NCBI GenBank assembly: GCA_012656075.1
Contig: JAAKBF010000007.1
Coordinates: 868,001-932,000, forward strand
Length of the DNA: 64,000 nucleotides
Reading direction: 5' to 3'
Source: Phytophthora hibernalis
Lineage: Eukaryota > Oomycota > Peronosporomycetes > Peronosporales > Peronosporaceae
The notes under the pieces are model-generated. The model saw nothing but the letters and a program-made list of their open reading frames with translations, made no database searches and was not told the origin of the DNA. This document shows, piece by piece, positions 22,518 to 33,755 of this stretch (positions are counted from its first letter, which is position 1; each line of letters starts with the position of its first letter). The translations under genes were made by a program, and so were the position numbers.

Positions 22518-24593
22518 GCACTTTGTTCAGTTCATCTAGCAGCTGTTGTCGGTGGCTGTGCTGTTGTCTTGCCGTATACCCGCATTGCGCCAATTTAATT
22601 TTGATTCTTTTGATTTTCTGGCGAAAGCCTTTCATTGTTCGTCGTCGCGTTTCCGTTTTCAGTGTGCGCATCTCCTCCGCGATGACAGTCTTACAGTTAT
22701 CCCATTTCCCAGCTCTTCCAGTGCACGCCGGTTGTGCCAGTAGTTCCGCTTGATGCCGGGGTCTGTAAGTGATCATGTTCTTGATGACCGCATCTGCGTA
22801 GGGGGCGGAGGATAGAGCTTTGGCCTCTTTTTTATTCGTATGATACCCTTATGGGAATGAAGCTCCAAAATCTCCTCTGTGATCCGCCTCACAAAAGGAT
22901 TCGATTACCGAAATCCCTCTGATTAAAGGTTTGTCCGCCACCGTAATATACCACCGATCGAGCCGGGCTGACCCAATTGAGCCATCCGGTGCAGTTTGCT
23001 TGTGTGTGTGAAATTTGTCAGCATATCGCTTGCGTTCCAGCAGCGTCGGAAGTTGAGGCAACGTATAGCTACCTGCGTCTTCTAACCCGTGTAGCTGTAA
23101 GAGATGCTCCAATTGTTTAGCGCCCATATCGTCTCTACGGTTCTTCCCTACACTGTCCAAATTCACGTTGTCGACGCAGTTGAAATCTCCACCCCACACC
23201 ATCGCCACCCCGGGCGGGAAGGAAATTCACGCCAGATTTCGATAATAAGCTTTTCGCTCCTGACCTGCAGAAGGAGCGTAAATATTAACGAAGATGTATT
23301 GCTTCTCCGCGATTGTTCCTGTCGCTATCATTAAGTGTTCCGTCCAATATTCCTCAGCCCATGGTTGAACCTCCTTCACAGCTCCATACGGGTTGGCAAG
23401 GATGGCTACACCGGCTCGTCGTTCGCTGCCGGACGACCAGAGCGAATATTTGGCGGCTACGTTGTGCTTGTAGCCCCACATCGCCGCGTACTGCTGTGAC
23501 GCCGTCACATTTTATGTGTCCCTCAGGTGTGTTTCCTGTAAGAACACTATATCCGTATGCCCTCTCTCCCCTTGTTCTTTGAGTCTTTGCAATCGCTGCG
23601 TTAAATTCTTGATATGCGAAGCTAGGCCCTGTACGTTGTATGTCACCAAATCTATTGCTTTGTCCAATTTGTGTTGTATAGGTTGTGATCGATTTCCTCG
23701 TCTGTGGATTCTTCTAGTTCGTCGTCGTAACGTTTTCCCATGTTGTCTAAAAGCATTCGCTGTAACTCTGTCGTGCTGTTGTGGTTGCACTGAGTTGTAA
23801 TATTGAAGCATATGTGATTGTACCCTGCACTCTTCATCTGCTTAGTCACCTGAGGCTTGGTCTCGTTACTGGTCATCACAATCCCTTAATATTGCGCTGG
23901 CTCAGGCAGGTCTGCCCTCGTCAGTCTGGAGCTGTGCACGCTACTTGAATGCACGCTCACTTCTTCGATAGAGAGTTGCTGTTCCAGTGGAGGCTCTTTC
24001 CGTTCTACTTGAACGCGAACCTGTTGGTCATATATGGATTCCGCAGGTAAGACTAGCCCATTTTCCTCGGAGTTGGCCACTTCAGTTGTGTTGCCCAAGT
24101 GTAGGCCTTGCTTACTTGCCTTTGCCGACTCTGTCCCGGTTGTGACTGTGCTATGGACCTCTGGTAAAGACATCTTCTCTGCATCATGTTGCACCCTCTT
24201 CGGACTTCCAATTTCGCTTCCACCCTCTTCGATCAAATTGATTATCTCCTCGCCTTGTTTATCCTGTTCGGCGTCTTGCTTTGTCGCATTAATAGCTCGT
24301 GTAATGGCCCGTAGCTCATTTGTGGCGACCTTTGCCGTCGATGTGGGATCGAAAGGATGCCGATCAAAAGGTGAGTGTCCATACTTTACCAACAATTGAT
24401 TCCGTTTGGTAATTAACCTCTCCAGGTTGTCATCATAACATTGATAACGATCTTCATCATATGTGATGGCTTGAAAATGATTGCCTTCGTCCTTCTATTT
24501 GAGCACCATTACCGTTGGCAGGATTCCTTCTCCGATCATGTCCTGCAGCAGTCCAATCGCTTCCCTGATCCCATGGCTGTTGTTGTCCCTGTT
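22518..24593 (-). repeat. array unit 6
   Basis: 2,076 bp, endonuclease block 23879-22849. It reverts to the A4 run and shares the C3 form of GTACCCTGC only with unit 1. That one-base change shifts the frame just upstream of the endonuclease. Confidence 0.97.
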
Positions 24594-26671
24594 GCACTTT
24601 GTTCAGTTCATCTAGCAGCTGTTGTCGGTGGCTGTGCTGTTGTCTTGCCGTATACCCGCATTGCGCCAATTTAATTTTGATTCTTTTGATTTTCTGGCGA
24701 AAGCCTTTCATTGTTCGTCGTCGCGTTTCCGTTTTCAGTGTGCGCATCTCCTCCGCGATGACAGTCTTACAGTTATCCCATTTCCCAGCTCTTCCAGTGC
24801 ACGCCGGTTGTGCCAGTAGTTCCGCTTGATGCCGGGGTCTGTAAGTGATCATGTTCTTGATGACCGCATCTGCGTAGGGGGCGGAGGATAGAGCTTTGGC
24901 CTCTTTTTTATTCGTATGATACCCTTATGGGAATGAAGCTCCAAAAATCTCCTCTGTGATCCGCCTCACAAAAGGATTCGATTACCGAAATCCCTCTGAT
25001 TAAAGGTTTGTCCGCCACCGTAATATACCACCGATCGAGCCGGGCTGACCCAATTGAGCCATCCGGTGCAGTTTGCTTGTGTGTGTGAAATTTGTCAGCA
25101 TATCGCTTGCGTTCCAGCAGCGTCGGAAGTTGAGGCAACGTATAGCTACCTGCGTCTTCTAACCCGTGTAGCTGTAAGAGATGCTCCAATTGTTTAGCGC
25201 CCATATCGTCTCTACGGTTCTTCCCTACACTGTCCAAATTCACGTTGTCGACGCAGTTGAAATCTCCACCCCACACCATCGCCACCCCGGGCGGGAAGGA
25301 AATTCACGCCAGATTTCGATAATAAGCTTTTCGCTCCTGACCTGCAGAAGGAGCGTAAATATTAACGAAGATGTATTGCTTCTCCGCGATTGTTCCTGTC
25401 GCTATCATTAAGTGTTCCGTCCAATATTCCTCAGCCCATGGTTGAACCTCCTTCACAGCTCCATACGGGTTGGCAAGGATGGCTACACCGGCTCGTCGTT
25501 CGCTGCCGGACGACCAGAGCGAATATTTGGCGGCTACGTTGTGCTTGTAGCCCCACATCGCCGCGTACTGCTGTGACGCCGTCACATTTTATGTGTCCCT
25601 CAGGTGTGTTTCCTGTAAGAACACTATATCCGTATGCCCTCTCTCCCCTTGTTCTTTGAGTCTTTGCAATCGCTGCGTTAAATTCTTGATATGCGAAGCT
25701 AGGCCCTGTACGTTGTATGTCACCAAATCTATTGCTTTGTCCAATTTGTGTTGTATAGGTTGTGATCGATTTCCTCGTCTGTGGATTCTTCTAGTTCGTC
25801 GTCGTAACGTTTTCCCATGTTGTCTAAAAGCATTCGCTGTAACTCTGTCGTGCTGTTGTGGTTGCACTGAGTTGTAATATTGAAGCATATGTGATTGTAC
25901 CCCTGCACTCTTCATCTGCTTAGTCACCTGAGGCTTGGTCTCGTTACTGGTCATCACAATCCCTTAATATTGCGCTGGCTCAGGCAGGTCTGCCCTCGTC
26001 AGTCTGGAGCTGTGCACGCTACTTGAATGCACGCTCACTTCTTCGATAGAGAGTTGCTGTTCCAGTGGAGGCTCTTTCCGTTCTACTTGAACGCGAACCT
26101 GTTGGTCATATATGGATTCCGCAGGTAAGACTAGCCCATTTTCCTCGGAGTTGGCCACTTCAGTTGTGTTGCCCAAGTGTAGGCCTTGCTTACTTGCCTT
26201 TGCCGACTCTGTCCCGGTTGTGACTGTGCTATGGACCTCTGGTAAAGACATCTTCTCTGCATCATGTTGCACCCTCTTCGGACTTCCAATTTCGCTTCCA
26301 CCCTCTTCGATCAAATTGATTATCTCCTCGCCTTGTTTATCCTGTTCGGCGTCTTGCTTTGTCGCATTAATAGCTCGTGTAATGGCCCGTAGCTCATTTG
26401 TGGCGACCTTTGCCGTCGATGTGGGATCGAAAGGATGCCGATCAAAAGGTGAGTGTCCATACTTTACCAACAATTGATTCCGTTTGGTAATTAACCTCTC
26501 CAGGTTGTCATCATAACATTGATAACGATCTTCATCATATGTGATGGCTTGAAAATGATTGCCTTCGTCCTTCTATTTGAGCACCATTACCGTTGGCAGG
26601 ATTCCTTCTCCGATCATGTCCTGCAGCAGTCCAATCGCTTCCCTGATCCCATGGCTGTTGTTGTCCCTGTT
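24594..26671 (-). repeat. array unit 7
   Basis: 2,078 bp, endonuclease block 25957-24908. A5 run, C4 at GTACCCCTGC, C3 at TTCCCTGAT. No difference from unit 8 was seen by eye. Confidence 0.97.
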
Positions 26672-28749
26672 GCACTTTGTTCAGTTCATCTAGCAGCTGT
26701 TGTCGGTGGCTGTGCTGTTGTCTTGCCGTATACCCGCATTGCGCCAATTTAATTTTGATTCTTTTGATTTTCTGGCGAAAGCCTTTCATTGTTCGTCGTC
26801 GCGTTTCCGTTTTCAGTGTGCGCATCTCCTCCGCGATGACAGTCTTACAGTTATCCCATTTCCCAGCTCTTCCAGTGCACGCCGGTTGTGCCAGTAGTTC
26901 CGCTTGATGCCGGGGTCTGTAAGTGATCATGTTCTTGATGACCGCATCTGCGTAGGGGGCGGAGGATAGAGCTTTGGCCTCTTTTTTATTCGTATGATAC
27001 CCTTATGGGAATGAAGCTCCAAAAATCTCCTCTGTGATCCGCCTCACAAAAGGATTCGATTACCGAAATCCCTCTGATTAAAGGTTTGTCCGCCACCGTA
27101 ATATACCACCGATCGAGCCGGGCTGACCCAATTGAGCCATCCGGTGCAGTTTGCTTGTGTGTGTGAAATTTGTCAGCATATCGCTTGCGTTCCAGCAGCG
27201 TCGGAAGTTGAGGCAACGTATAGCTACCTGCGTCTTCTAACCCGTGTAGCTGTAAGAGATGCTCCAATTGTTTAGCGCCCATATCGTCTCTACGGTTCTT
27301 CCCTACACTGTCCAAATTCACGTTGTCGACGCAGTTGAAATCTCCACCCCACACCATCGCCACCCCGGGCGGGAAGGAAATTCACGCCAGATTTCGATAA
27401 TAAGCTTTTCGCTCCTGACCTGCAGAAGGAGCGTAAATATTAACGAAGATGTATTGCTTCTCCGCGATTGTTCCTGTCGCTATCATTAAGTGTTCCGTCC
27501 AATATTCCTCAGCCCATGGTTGAACCTCCTTCACAGCTCCATACGGGTTGGCAAGGATGGCTACACCGGCTCGTCGTTCGCTGCCGGACGACCAGAGCGA
27601 ATATTTGGCGGCTACGTTGTGCTTGTAGCCCCACATCGCCGCGTACTGCTGTGACGCCGTCACATTTTATGTGTCCCTCAGGTGTGTTTCCTGTAAGAAC
27701 ACTATATCCGTATGCCCTCTCTCCCCTTGTTCTTTGAGTCTTTGCAATCGCTGCGTTAAATTCTTGATATGCGAAGCTAGGCCCTGTACGTTGTATGTCA
27801 CCAAATCTATTGCTTTGTCCAATTTGTGTTGTATAGGTTGTGATCGATTTCCTCGTCTGTGGATTCTTCTAGTTCGTCGTCGTAACGTTTTCCCATGTTG
27901 TCTAAAAGCATTCGCTGTAACTCTGTCGTGCTGTTGTGGTTGCACTGAGTTGTAATATTGAAGCATATGTGATTGTACCCCTGCACTCTTCATCTGCTTA
28001 GTCACCTGAGGCTTGGTCTCGTTACTGGTCATCACAATCCCTTAATATTGCGCTGGCTCAGGCAGGTCTGCCCTCGTCAGTCTGGAGCTGTGCACGCTAC
28101 TTGAATGCACGCTCACTTCTTCGATAGAGAGTTGCTGTTCCAGTGGAGGCTCTTTCCGTTCTACTTGAACGCGAACCTGTTGGTCATATATGGATTCCGC
28201 AGGTAAGACTAGCCCATTTTCCTCGGAGTTGGCCACTTCAGTTGTGTTGCCCAAGTGTAGGCCTTGCTTACTTGCCTTTGCCGACTCTGTCCCGGTTGTG
28301 ACTGTGCTATGGACCTCTGGTAAAGACATCTTCTCTGCATCATGTTGCACCCTCTTCGGACTTCCAATTTCGCTTCCACCCTCTTCGATCAAATTGATTA
28401 TCTCCTCGCCTTGTTTATCCTGTTCGGCGTCTTGCTTTGTCGCATTAATAGCTCGTGTAATGGCCCGTAGCTCATTTGTGGCGACCTTTGCCGTCGATGT
28501 GGGATCGAAAGGATGCCGATCAAAAGGTGAGTGTCCATACTTTACCAACAATTGATTCCGTTTGGTAATTAACCTCTCCAGGTTGTCATCATAACATTGA
28601 TAACGATCTTCATCATATGTGATGGCTTGAAAATGATTGCCTTCGTCCTTCTATTTGAGCACCATTACCGTTGGCAGGATTCCTTCTCCGATCATGTCCT
28701 GCAGCAGTCCAATCGCTTCCCTGATCCCATGGCTGTTGTTGTCCCTGTT
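26672..28749 (-). repeat. array unit 8
   Basis: 2,078 bp, endonuclease block 28035-26986. Same marker set and length as unit 7, consistent with a recent duplication of one by the other. Confidence 0.97.
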
Positions 28750-30828
28750 GCACTTTGTTCAGTTCATCTAGCAGCTGTTGTCGGTGGCTGTGCTGTTGTC
28801 TTGCCGTATACCCGCATTGCGCCAATTTAATTTTGATTCTTTTGATTTTCTGGCGAAAGCCTTTCATTGTTCGTCGTCGCGTTTCCGTTTTCAGTGTGCG
28901 CATCTCCTCCGCGATGACAGTCTTACAGTTATCCCATTTCCCAGCTCTTCCAGTGCACGCCGGTTGTGCCAGTAGTTCCGCTTGATGCCGGGGTCTGTAA
29001 GTGATCATGTTCTTGATGACCGCATCTGCGTAGGGGGCGGAGGATAGAGCTTTGGCCTCTTTTTTATTCGTATGATACCCTTATGGGAATGAAGCTCCAA
29101 AAATCTCCTCTGTGATCCGCCTCACAAAAGGATTCGATTACCGAAATCCCTCTGATTAAAGGTTTGTCCGCCACCGTAATATACCACCGATCGAGCCGGG
29201 CTGACCCAATTGAGCCATCCGGTGCAGTTTGCTTGTGTGTGTGAAATTTGTCAGCATATCGCTTGCGTTCCAGCAGCGTCGGAAGTTGAGGCAACGTATA
29301 GCTACCTGCGTCTTCTAACCCGTGTAGCTGTAAGAGATGCTCCAATTGTTTAGCGCCCATATCGTCTCTACGGTTCTTCCCTACACTGTCCAAATTCACG
29401 TTGTCGACGCAGTTGAAATCTCCACCCCACACCATCGCCACCCCGGGCGGGAAGGAAATTCACGCCAGATTTCGATAATAAGCTTTTCGCTCCTGACCTG
29501 CAGAAGGAGCGTAAATATTAACGAAGATGTATTGCTTCTCCGCGATTGTTCCTGTCGCTATCATTAAGTGTTCCGTCCAATATTCCTCAGCCCATGGTTG
29601 AACCTCCTTCACAGCTCCATACGGGTTGGCAAGGATGGCTACACCGGCTCGTCGTTCGCTGCCGGACGACCAGAGCGAATATTTGGCGGCTACGTTGTGC
29701 TTGTAGCCCCACATCGCCGCGTACTGCTGTGACGCCGTCACATTTTATGTGTCCCTCAGGTGTGTTTCCTGTAAGAACACTATATCCGTATGCCCTCTCT
29801 CCCCTTGTTCTTTGAGTCTTTGCAATCGCTGCGTTAAATTCTTGATATGCGAAGCTAGGCCCTGTACGTTGTATGTCACCAAATCTATTGCTTTGTCCAA
29901 TTTGTGTTGTATAGGTTGTGATCGATTTCCTCGTCTGTGGATTCTTCTAGTTCGTCGTCGTAACGTTTTCCCATGTTGTCTAAAAGCATTCGCTGTAACT
30001 CTGTCGTGCTGTTGTGGTTGCACTGAGTTGTAATATTGAAGCATATGTGATTGTACCCCTGCACTCTTCATCTGCTTAGTCACCTGAGGCTTGGTCTCGT
30101 TACTGGTCATCACAATCCCTTAATATTGCGCTGGCTCAGGCATGTCTGCCCTCGTCAGTCTGGAGCTGTGCACGCTACTTGAATGCACGCTCACTTCTTC
30201 GATAGAGAGTTGCTGTTCCAGTGGAGGCTCTTTCCGTTCTACTTGAACGCGAACCTGTTGGTCATATATGGATTCCGCAGGTAAGACTAGCCCATTTTCC
30301 TCGGAGTTGGCCACTTCAGTTGTGTTGCCCAAGTGTAGGCCTTGCTTACTTGCCTTTGCCGACTCTGTCCCGGTTGTGACTGTGCTATGGACCTCTGGTA
30401 AAGACATCTTCTCTGCATCATGTTGCACCCTCTTCGGACTTCCAATTTCGCTTCCACCCTCTTCGATCAAATTGATTATCTCCTCGCCTTGTTTATCCTG
30501 TTCGGCGTCTTGCTTTGTCGCATTAATAGCTCGTGTAATGGCCCGTAGCTCATTTGTGGCGACCTTTGCCGTCGATGTGGGATCGAAAGGATGCCGATCA
30601 AAAGGTGAGTGTCCATACTTTACCAACAATTGATTCCGTTTGGTAATTAACCTCTCCAGGTTGTCATCATAACATTGATAACGATCTTCATCATATGTGA
30701 TGGCTTGAAAATGATTGCCTTCGTCCTTCTATTTGAGCACCATTACCGTTGGCAGGATTCCTTCTCCGATCATGTCCTGCAGCAGTCCAATCGCTTCCCC
30801 TGATCCCATGGCTGTTGTTGTCCCTGTT
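28750..30828 (-). repeat. array unit 9
   Basis: 2,079 bp, endonuclease block 30113-29064. G-to-A in CAGGCATGTCTGCC (30141 region) replaces Leu by Met near the end of the acidic frame, shared only with unit 10. A5 run, C4 at TTCCCCTGAT. Confidence 0.97.
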
Positions 30829-31142
30829 GCACTTTGTTCAGTTCATCTAGCAGCTGTTGTCGGTGGCTGTGCTGTTGTCTTGCCGTATACCCGCATTGCG
30901 CCAATTTAATTTTGATTCTTTTGATTTTCTGGCGAAAGCCTTTCATTGTTCGTCGTCGCGTTTCCGTTTTCAGTGTGCGCATCTCCTCCGCGATGACAGT
31001 CTTACAGTTATCCCATTTCCCAGCTCTTCCAGTGCACGCCGGTTGTGCCAGTAGTTCCGCTTGATGCCGGGGTCTGTAAGTGATCATGTTCTTGATGACC
31101 GCATCTGCGTAGGGGGCGGAGGATAGAGCTTTGGCCTCTTTT

Positions 31143-32192
31143 TTATTCGTATGATACCCTTATGGGAATGAAGCTCCAAAAATCTCCTCTGTGATCCGCC
31201 TCACAAAAGGATTCGATTACCGAAATCCCTCTGATTAAAGGTTTGTCCGCCACCGTAATATACCACCGATCGAGCCGGGCTGACCCAATTGAGCCATCCG
31301 GTGCAGTTTGCTTGTGTGTGTGAAATTTGTCAGCATATCGCTTGCGTTCCAGCAGCGTCGGAAGTTGAGGCAACGTATAGCTACCTGCGTCTTCTAACCC
31401 GTGTAGCTGTAAGAGATGCTCCAATTGTTTAGCGCCCATATCGTCTCTACGGTTCTTCCCTACACTGTCCAAATTCACGTTGTCGACGCAGTTGAAATCT
31501 CCACCCCACACCATCGCCACCCCGGGCGGGAAGGAAATTCACGCCAGATTTCGATAATAAGCTTTTCGCTCCTGACCTGCAGAAGGAGCGTAAATATTAA
31601 CGAAGATGTATTGCTTCTCCGCGATTGTTCCTGTCGCTATCATTAAGTGTTCCGTCCAATATTCCTCAGCCCATGGTTGAACCTCCTTCACAGCTCCATA
31701 CGGGTTGGCAAGGATGGCTACACCGGCTCGTCGTTCGCTGCCGGACGACCAGAGCGAATATTTGGCGGCTACGTTGTGCTTGTAGCCCCACATCGCCGCG
31801 TACTGCTGTGACGCCGTCACATTTTATGTGTCCCTCAGGTGTGTTTCCTGTAAGAACACTATATCCGTATGCCCTCTCTCCCCTTGTTCTTTGAGTCTTT
31901 GCAATCGCTGCGTTAAATTCTTGATATGCGAAGCTAGGCCCTGTACGTTGTATGTCACCAAATCTATTGCTTTGTCCAATTTGTGTTGTATAGGTTGTGA
32001 TCGATTTCCTCGTCTGTGGATTCTTCTAGTTCGTCGTCGTAACGTTTTCCCATGTTGTCTAAAAGCATTCGCTGTAACTCTGTCGTGCTGTTGTGGTTGC
32101 ACTGAGTTGTAATATTGAAGCATATGTGATTGTACCCCTGCACTCTTCATCTGCTTAGTCACCTGAGGCTTGGTCTCGTTACTGGTCATCAC
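31143..32192 (-). pseudogene. APE-like endonuclease of the LINE (unit 10; one copy in every unit)
   Basis: Endonuclease/exonuclease/phosphatase-fold enzyme that nicks target DNA to prime reverse transcription. Blocks in order: AIDLVTYNVQGLA (Asn box), DIVFLQETHL (catalytic Glu), RRAGVAILAN, FVNIYAPS, VWGGDFNCV (Asp/Asn box), SARLDRWYI and EADHRGDF. In the last block the common SDH box reads ADH but keeps Asp and His. Two in-frame stops interrupt the domain, TAA after LRDT (31824-31826) and TGA after RNLA (31539-31541). The same two stops occur in the other nine copies. A basic region precedes it (RQHGKTLRRRTRRIHRRG). No copy can encode a complete enzyme from one frame. Confidence 0.85.
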
Positions 32193-32198
32193 AATCCC

Positions 32199-32708
32199 TT
32201 AATATTGCGCTGGCTCAGGCATGTCTGCCCTCGTCAGTCTGGAGCTGTGCACGCTACTTGAATGCACGCTCACTTCTTCGATAGAGAGTTGCTGTTCCAG
32301 TGGAGGCTCTTTCCGTTCTACTTGAACGCGAACCTGTTGGTCATATATGGATTCCGCAGGTAAGACTAGCCCATTTTCCTCGGAGTTGGCCACTTCAGTT
32401 GTGTTGCCCAAGTGTAGGCCTTGCTTACTTGCCTTTGCCGACTCTGTCCCGGTTGTGACTGTGCTATGGACCTCTGGTAAAGACATCTTCTCTGCATCAT
32501 GTTGCACCCTCTTCGGACTTCCAATTTCGCTTCCACCCTCTTCGATCAAATTGATTATCTCCTCGCCTTGTTTATCCTGTTCGGCGTCTTGCTTTGTCGC
32601 ATTAATAGCTCGTGTAATGGCCCGTAGCTCATTTGTGGCGACCTTCGCCGTCGATGTGGGATCGAAAGGATGCCGATCAAAAGGTGAGTGTCCATACTTT
32701 ACCAACAA
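32199..32708 (-). pseudogene. acidic LINE spacer frame (unit 10; repeated in every unit)
   Basis: A 169-codon hydrophilic frame rich in Glu, Ser and Val, ending ADMPEPAQY in units 9-10 and ADLPEPAQY elsewhere. It is 116 codons in units 3-4. The same frame continues upstream to a TAG at 32808-32810, after which the OTU-like leader frame is in phase. The likely original was one ORF2 protein with leader, acidic linker and endonuclease. A TAA follows AQY just before the endonuclease frame. I do not recognise a domain in it. Confidence 0.5.
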
Positions 32709-32807
32709 TTGATTCCGTTTGGTAATTAACCTCTCCAGGTTGTCATCATAACATTGATAACGATCTTCATCATATGTGATGGCTTGAAAATGATTGCCTT
32801 CGTCCTT

Positions 32808-33484
32808 CTATTTGAGCACCATTACCGTTGGCAGGATTCCTTCTCCGATCATGTCCTGCAGCAGTCCAATCGCTTCCCTGATCCCATGGCTGTTGTTGTC
32901 CCTGTTTCTACCAGTGCCCCGCTTGATGTCTCCGTGTCTTGATAGGCATATGCTTGCAGTCGTGCCAACCCTTGTGTATCCACGTCCAAGATGAATATGG
33001 TTTCTCTCGCATATCTCGCCATGGCCTGTATGTGGACCGGTCGTACCCAATAGGCTGGTGCCGCCTCCGTTCGTACTGATTTCTTCCTGTGCTCCACATA
33101 GTGCCCCTAGTTTAACTTCAAGACTGCTTTCGAGTGCCTCATTGTGGCCTATTGCCACCAGCTCCGCCCCTAATTCTTCCGGGCGAATCTGAGCTTCTTT
33201 TGCAAGGTTAGCGATCATCCCGTTGATCACCTGTTTCTTCATGTCGTTGACTTGCTTTGTCACCCTTGAACTGAGCGGTATGAGGCCTTCTGTTACGTTG
33301 CTGAGCGCCGCGTACAAGATAACCATCCGCAGTTTCCATTGCCTACGACATCCGTGATGTTCCCACCGAGCACCCCCATCCAGGTTTTGAGAGGATATCC
33401 CGTGTCGGTGGGAATCGTGGACCCTGTTATTTCCCACGTGTCGGATGCATCACTATCGTCCGCTGCCATTGTTGGACCTCGCAA
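32808..33484 (-). pseudogene. ORF2 leader with OTU-like protease signature
   Basis: The reading frame that should start LINE ORF2, present once, right of the array. Around 33330 it reads VVGNGNCGW, which resembles the GDGNC nucleophile box of OTU cysteine proteases. A one-base frameshift follows and LYAALSNVTEG continues in the next frame, as expected for the helix after that box. About 110 residues later a third frame gives YWVRPVHIQAMARYA and ETIFILD, similar to the tryptophan-containing strand and helix late in OTU domains. A catalytic His is not obvious. OTU domains are known in some retroelements, but this assignment rests on two short motifs. The frame is broken at least twice. Confidence 0.4.
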
Positions 33485-33755
33485 CTCATCTGGCGTCCCC
33501 GCGTTGGCTATGTATGCCTTGGTTCTCTTCGCCGTCTCCAGTCTGGGTGAGTTCGTCCCAGTGCCCTGTTGACTCGCTGCTGGGTGCTCTGTGCTTGCTG
33601 CCTTGCCCCCCTCACTGCCGCCTTGGTTGGCGATGCGAAGTATTGGTGCATGTATTTTTGCTGTTGAGACCGCCCTGCTCTTTTGGGTGAATGCTGTCTG
33701 TATGAACGCTTTGGCGAAAGCGAACGTGCCTTCTCCTTCTTCTCCGACGACTTCA

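Larger units (their letters stand above)
12134..32906 (-). repeat. 10-unit head-to-tail tandem array of a 2.08-kb LINE segment
   Basis: Ten complete units of 2,075-2,079 bp, 20,773 bp in all, with no spacer. Each internal junction joins the same two LINE positions and reads TCCCTGTT|GCACTTTG. The outer edges show the parent sequences: CTTTCCTTCT before GCACTTTG at 12124-12141 (RT side) and TCCCTGTTTCTACC at 32899-32912 (ORF1 side). The only homology between the two breakpoints is one T. In LINE orientation each unit holds the end of the OTU-like leader frame, an acidic frame, the endonuclease and the first part of the linker. All length differences are explained by five indel sites: a 2-bp AT insertion, an A4/A5 run, a C3/C4 run, a one-G deletion and a second C3/C4 run. 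Confidence 0.97.
30829..32906 (-). repeat. array unit 10 (ORF1-proximal edge)
   Basis: 2,078 bp, endonuclease block 32192-31143. It shares the Leu-to-Met change with unit 9 and has a private C in ACCTTCGCCG (32646 region). It is joined on its right to the single-copy OTU-like leader. Confidence 0.97.

Noticed and set aside
12134..32906. Plus-strand ORFs of 76-125 codons repeated in every array unit
   Set aside because: They are antisense to the LINE acidic frame, endonuclease and linker. Their repetition reflects the DNA repeat and is not selection.
12134..32906. Ten independent LINE insertions or a gene family of endonucleases
   Set aside because: Units share identical junctions with no spacer, target duplications, poly(A), ORF1 or RT, so they are tandem copies of one internal segment.
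12134..32906. CRISPR array
   Set aside because: The repeats are 2 kb and contiguous without unique spacers, in a eukaryotic LINE.
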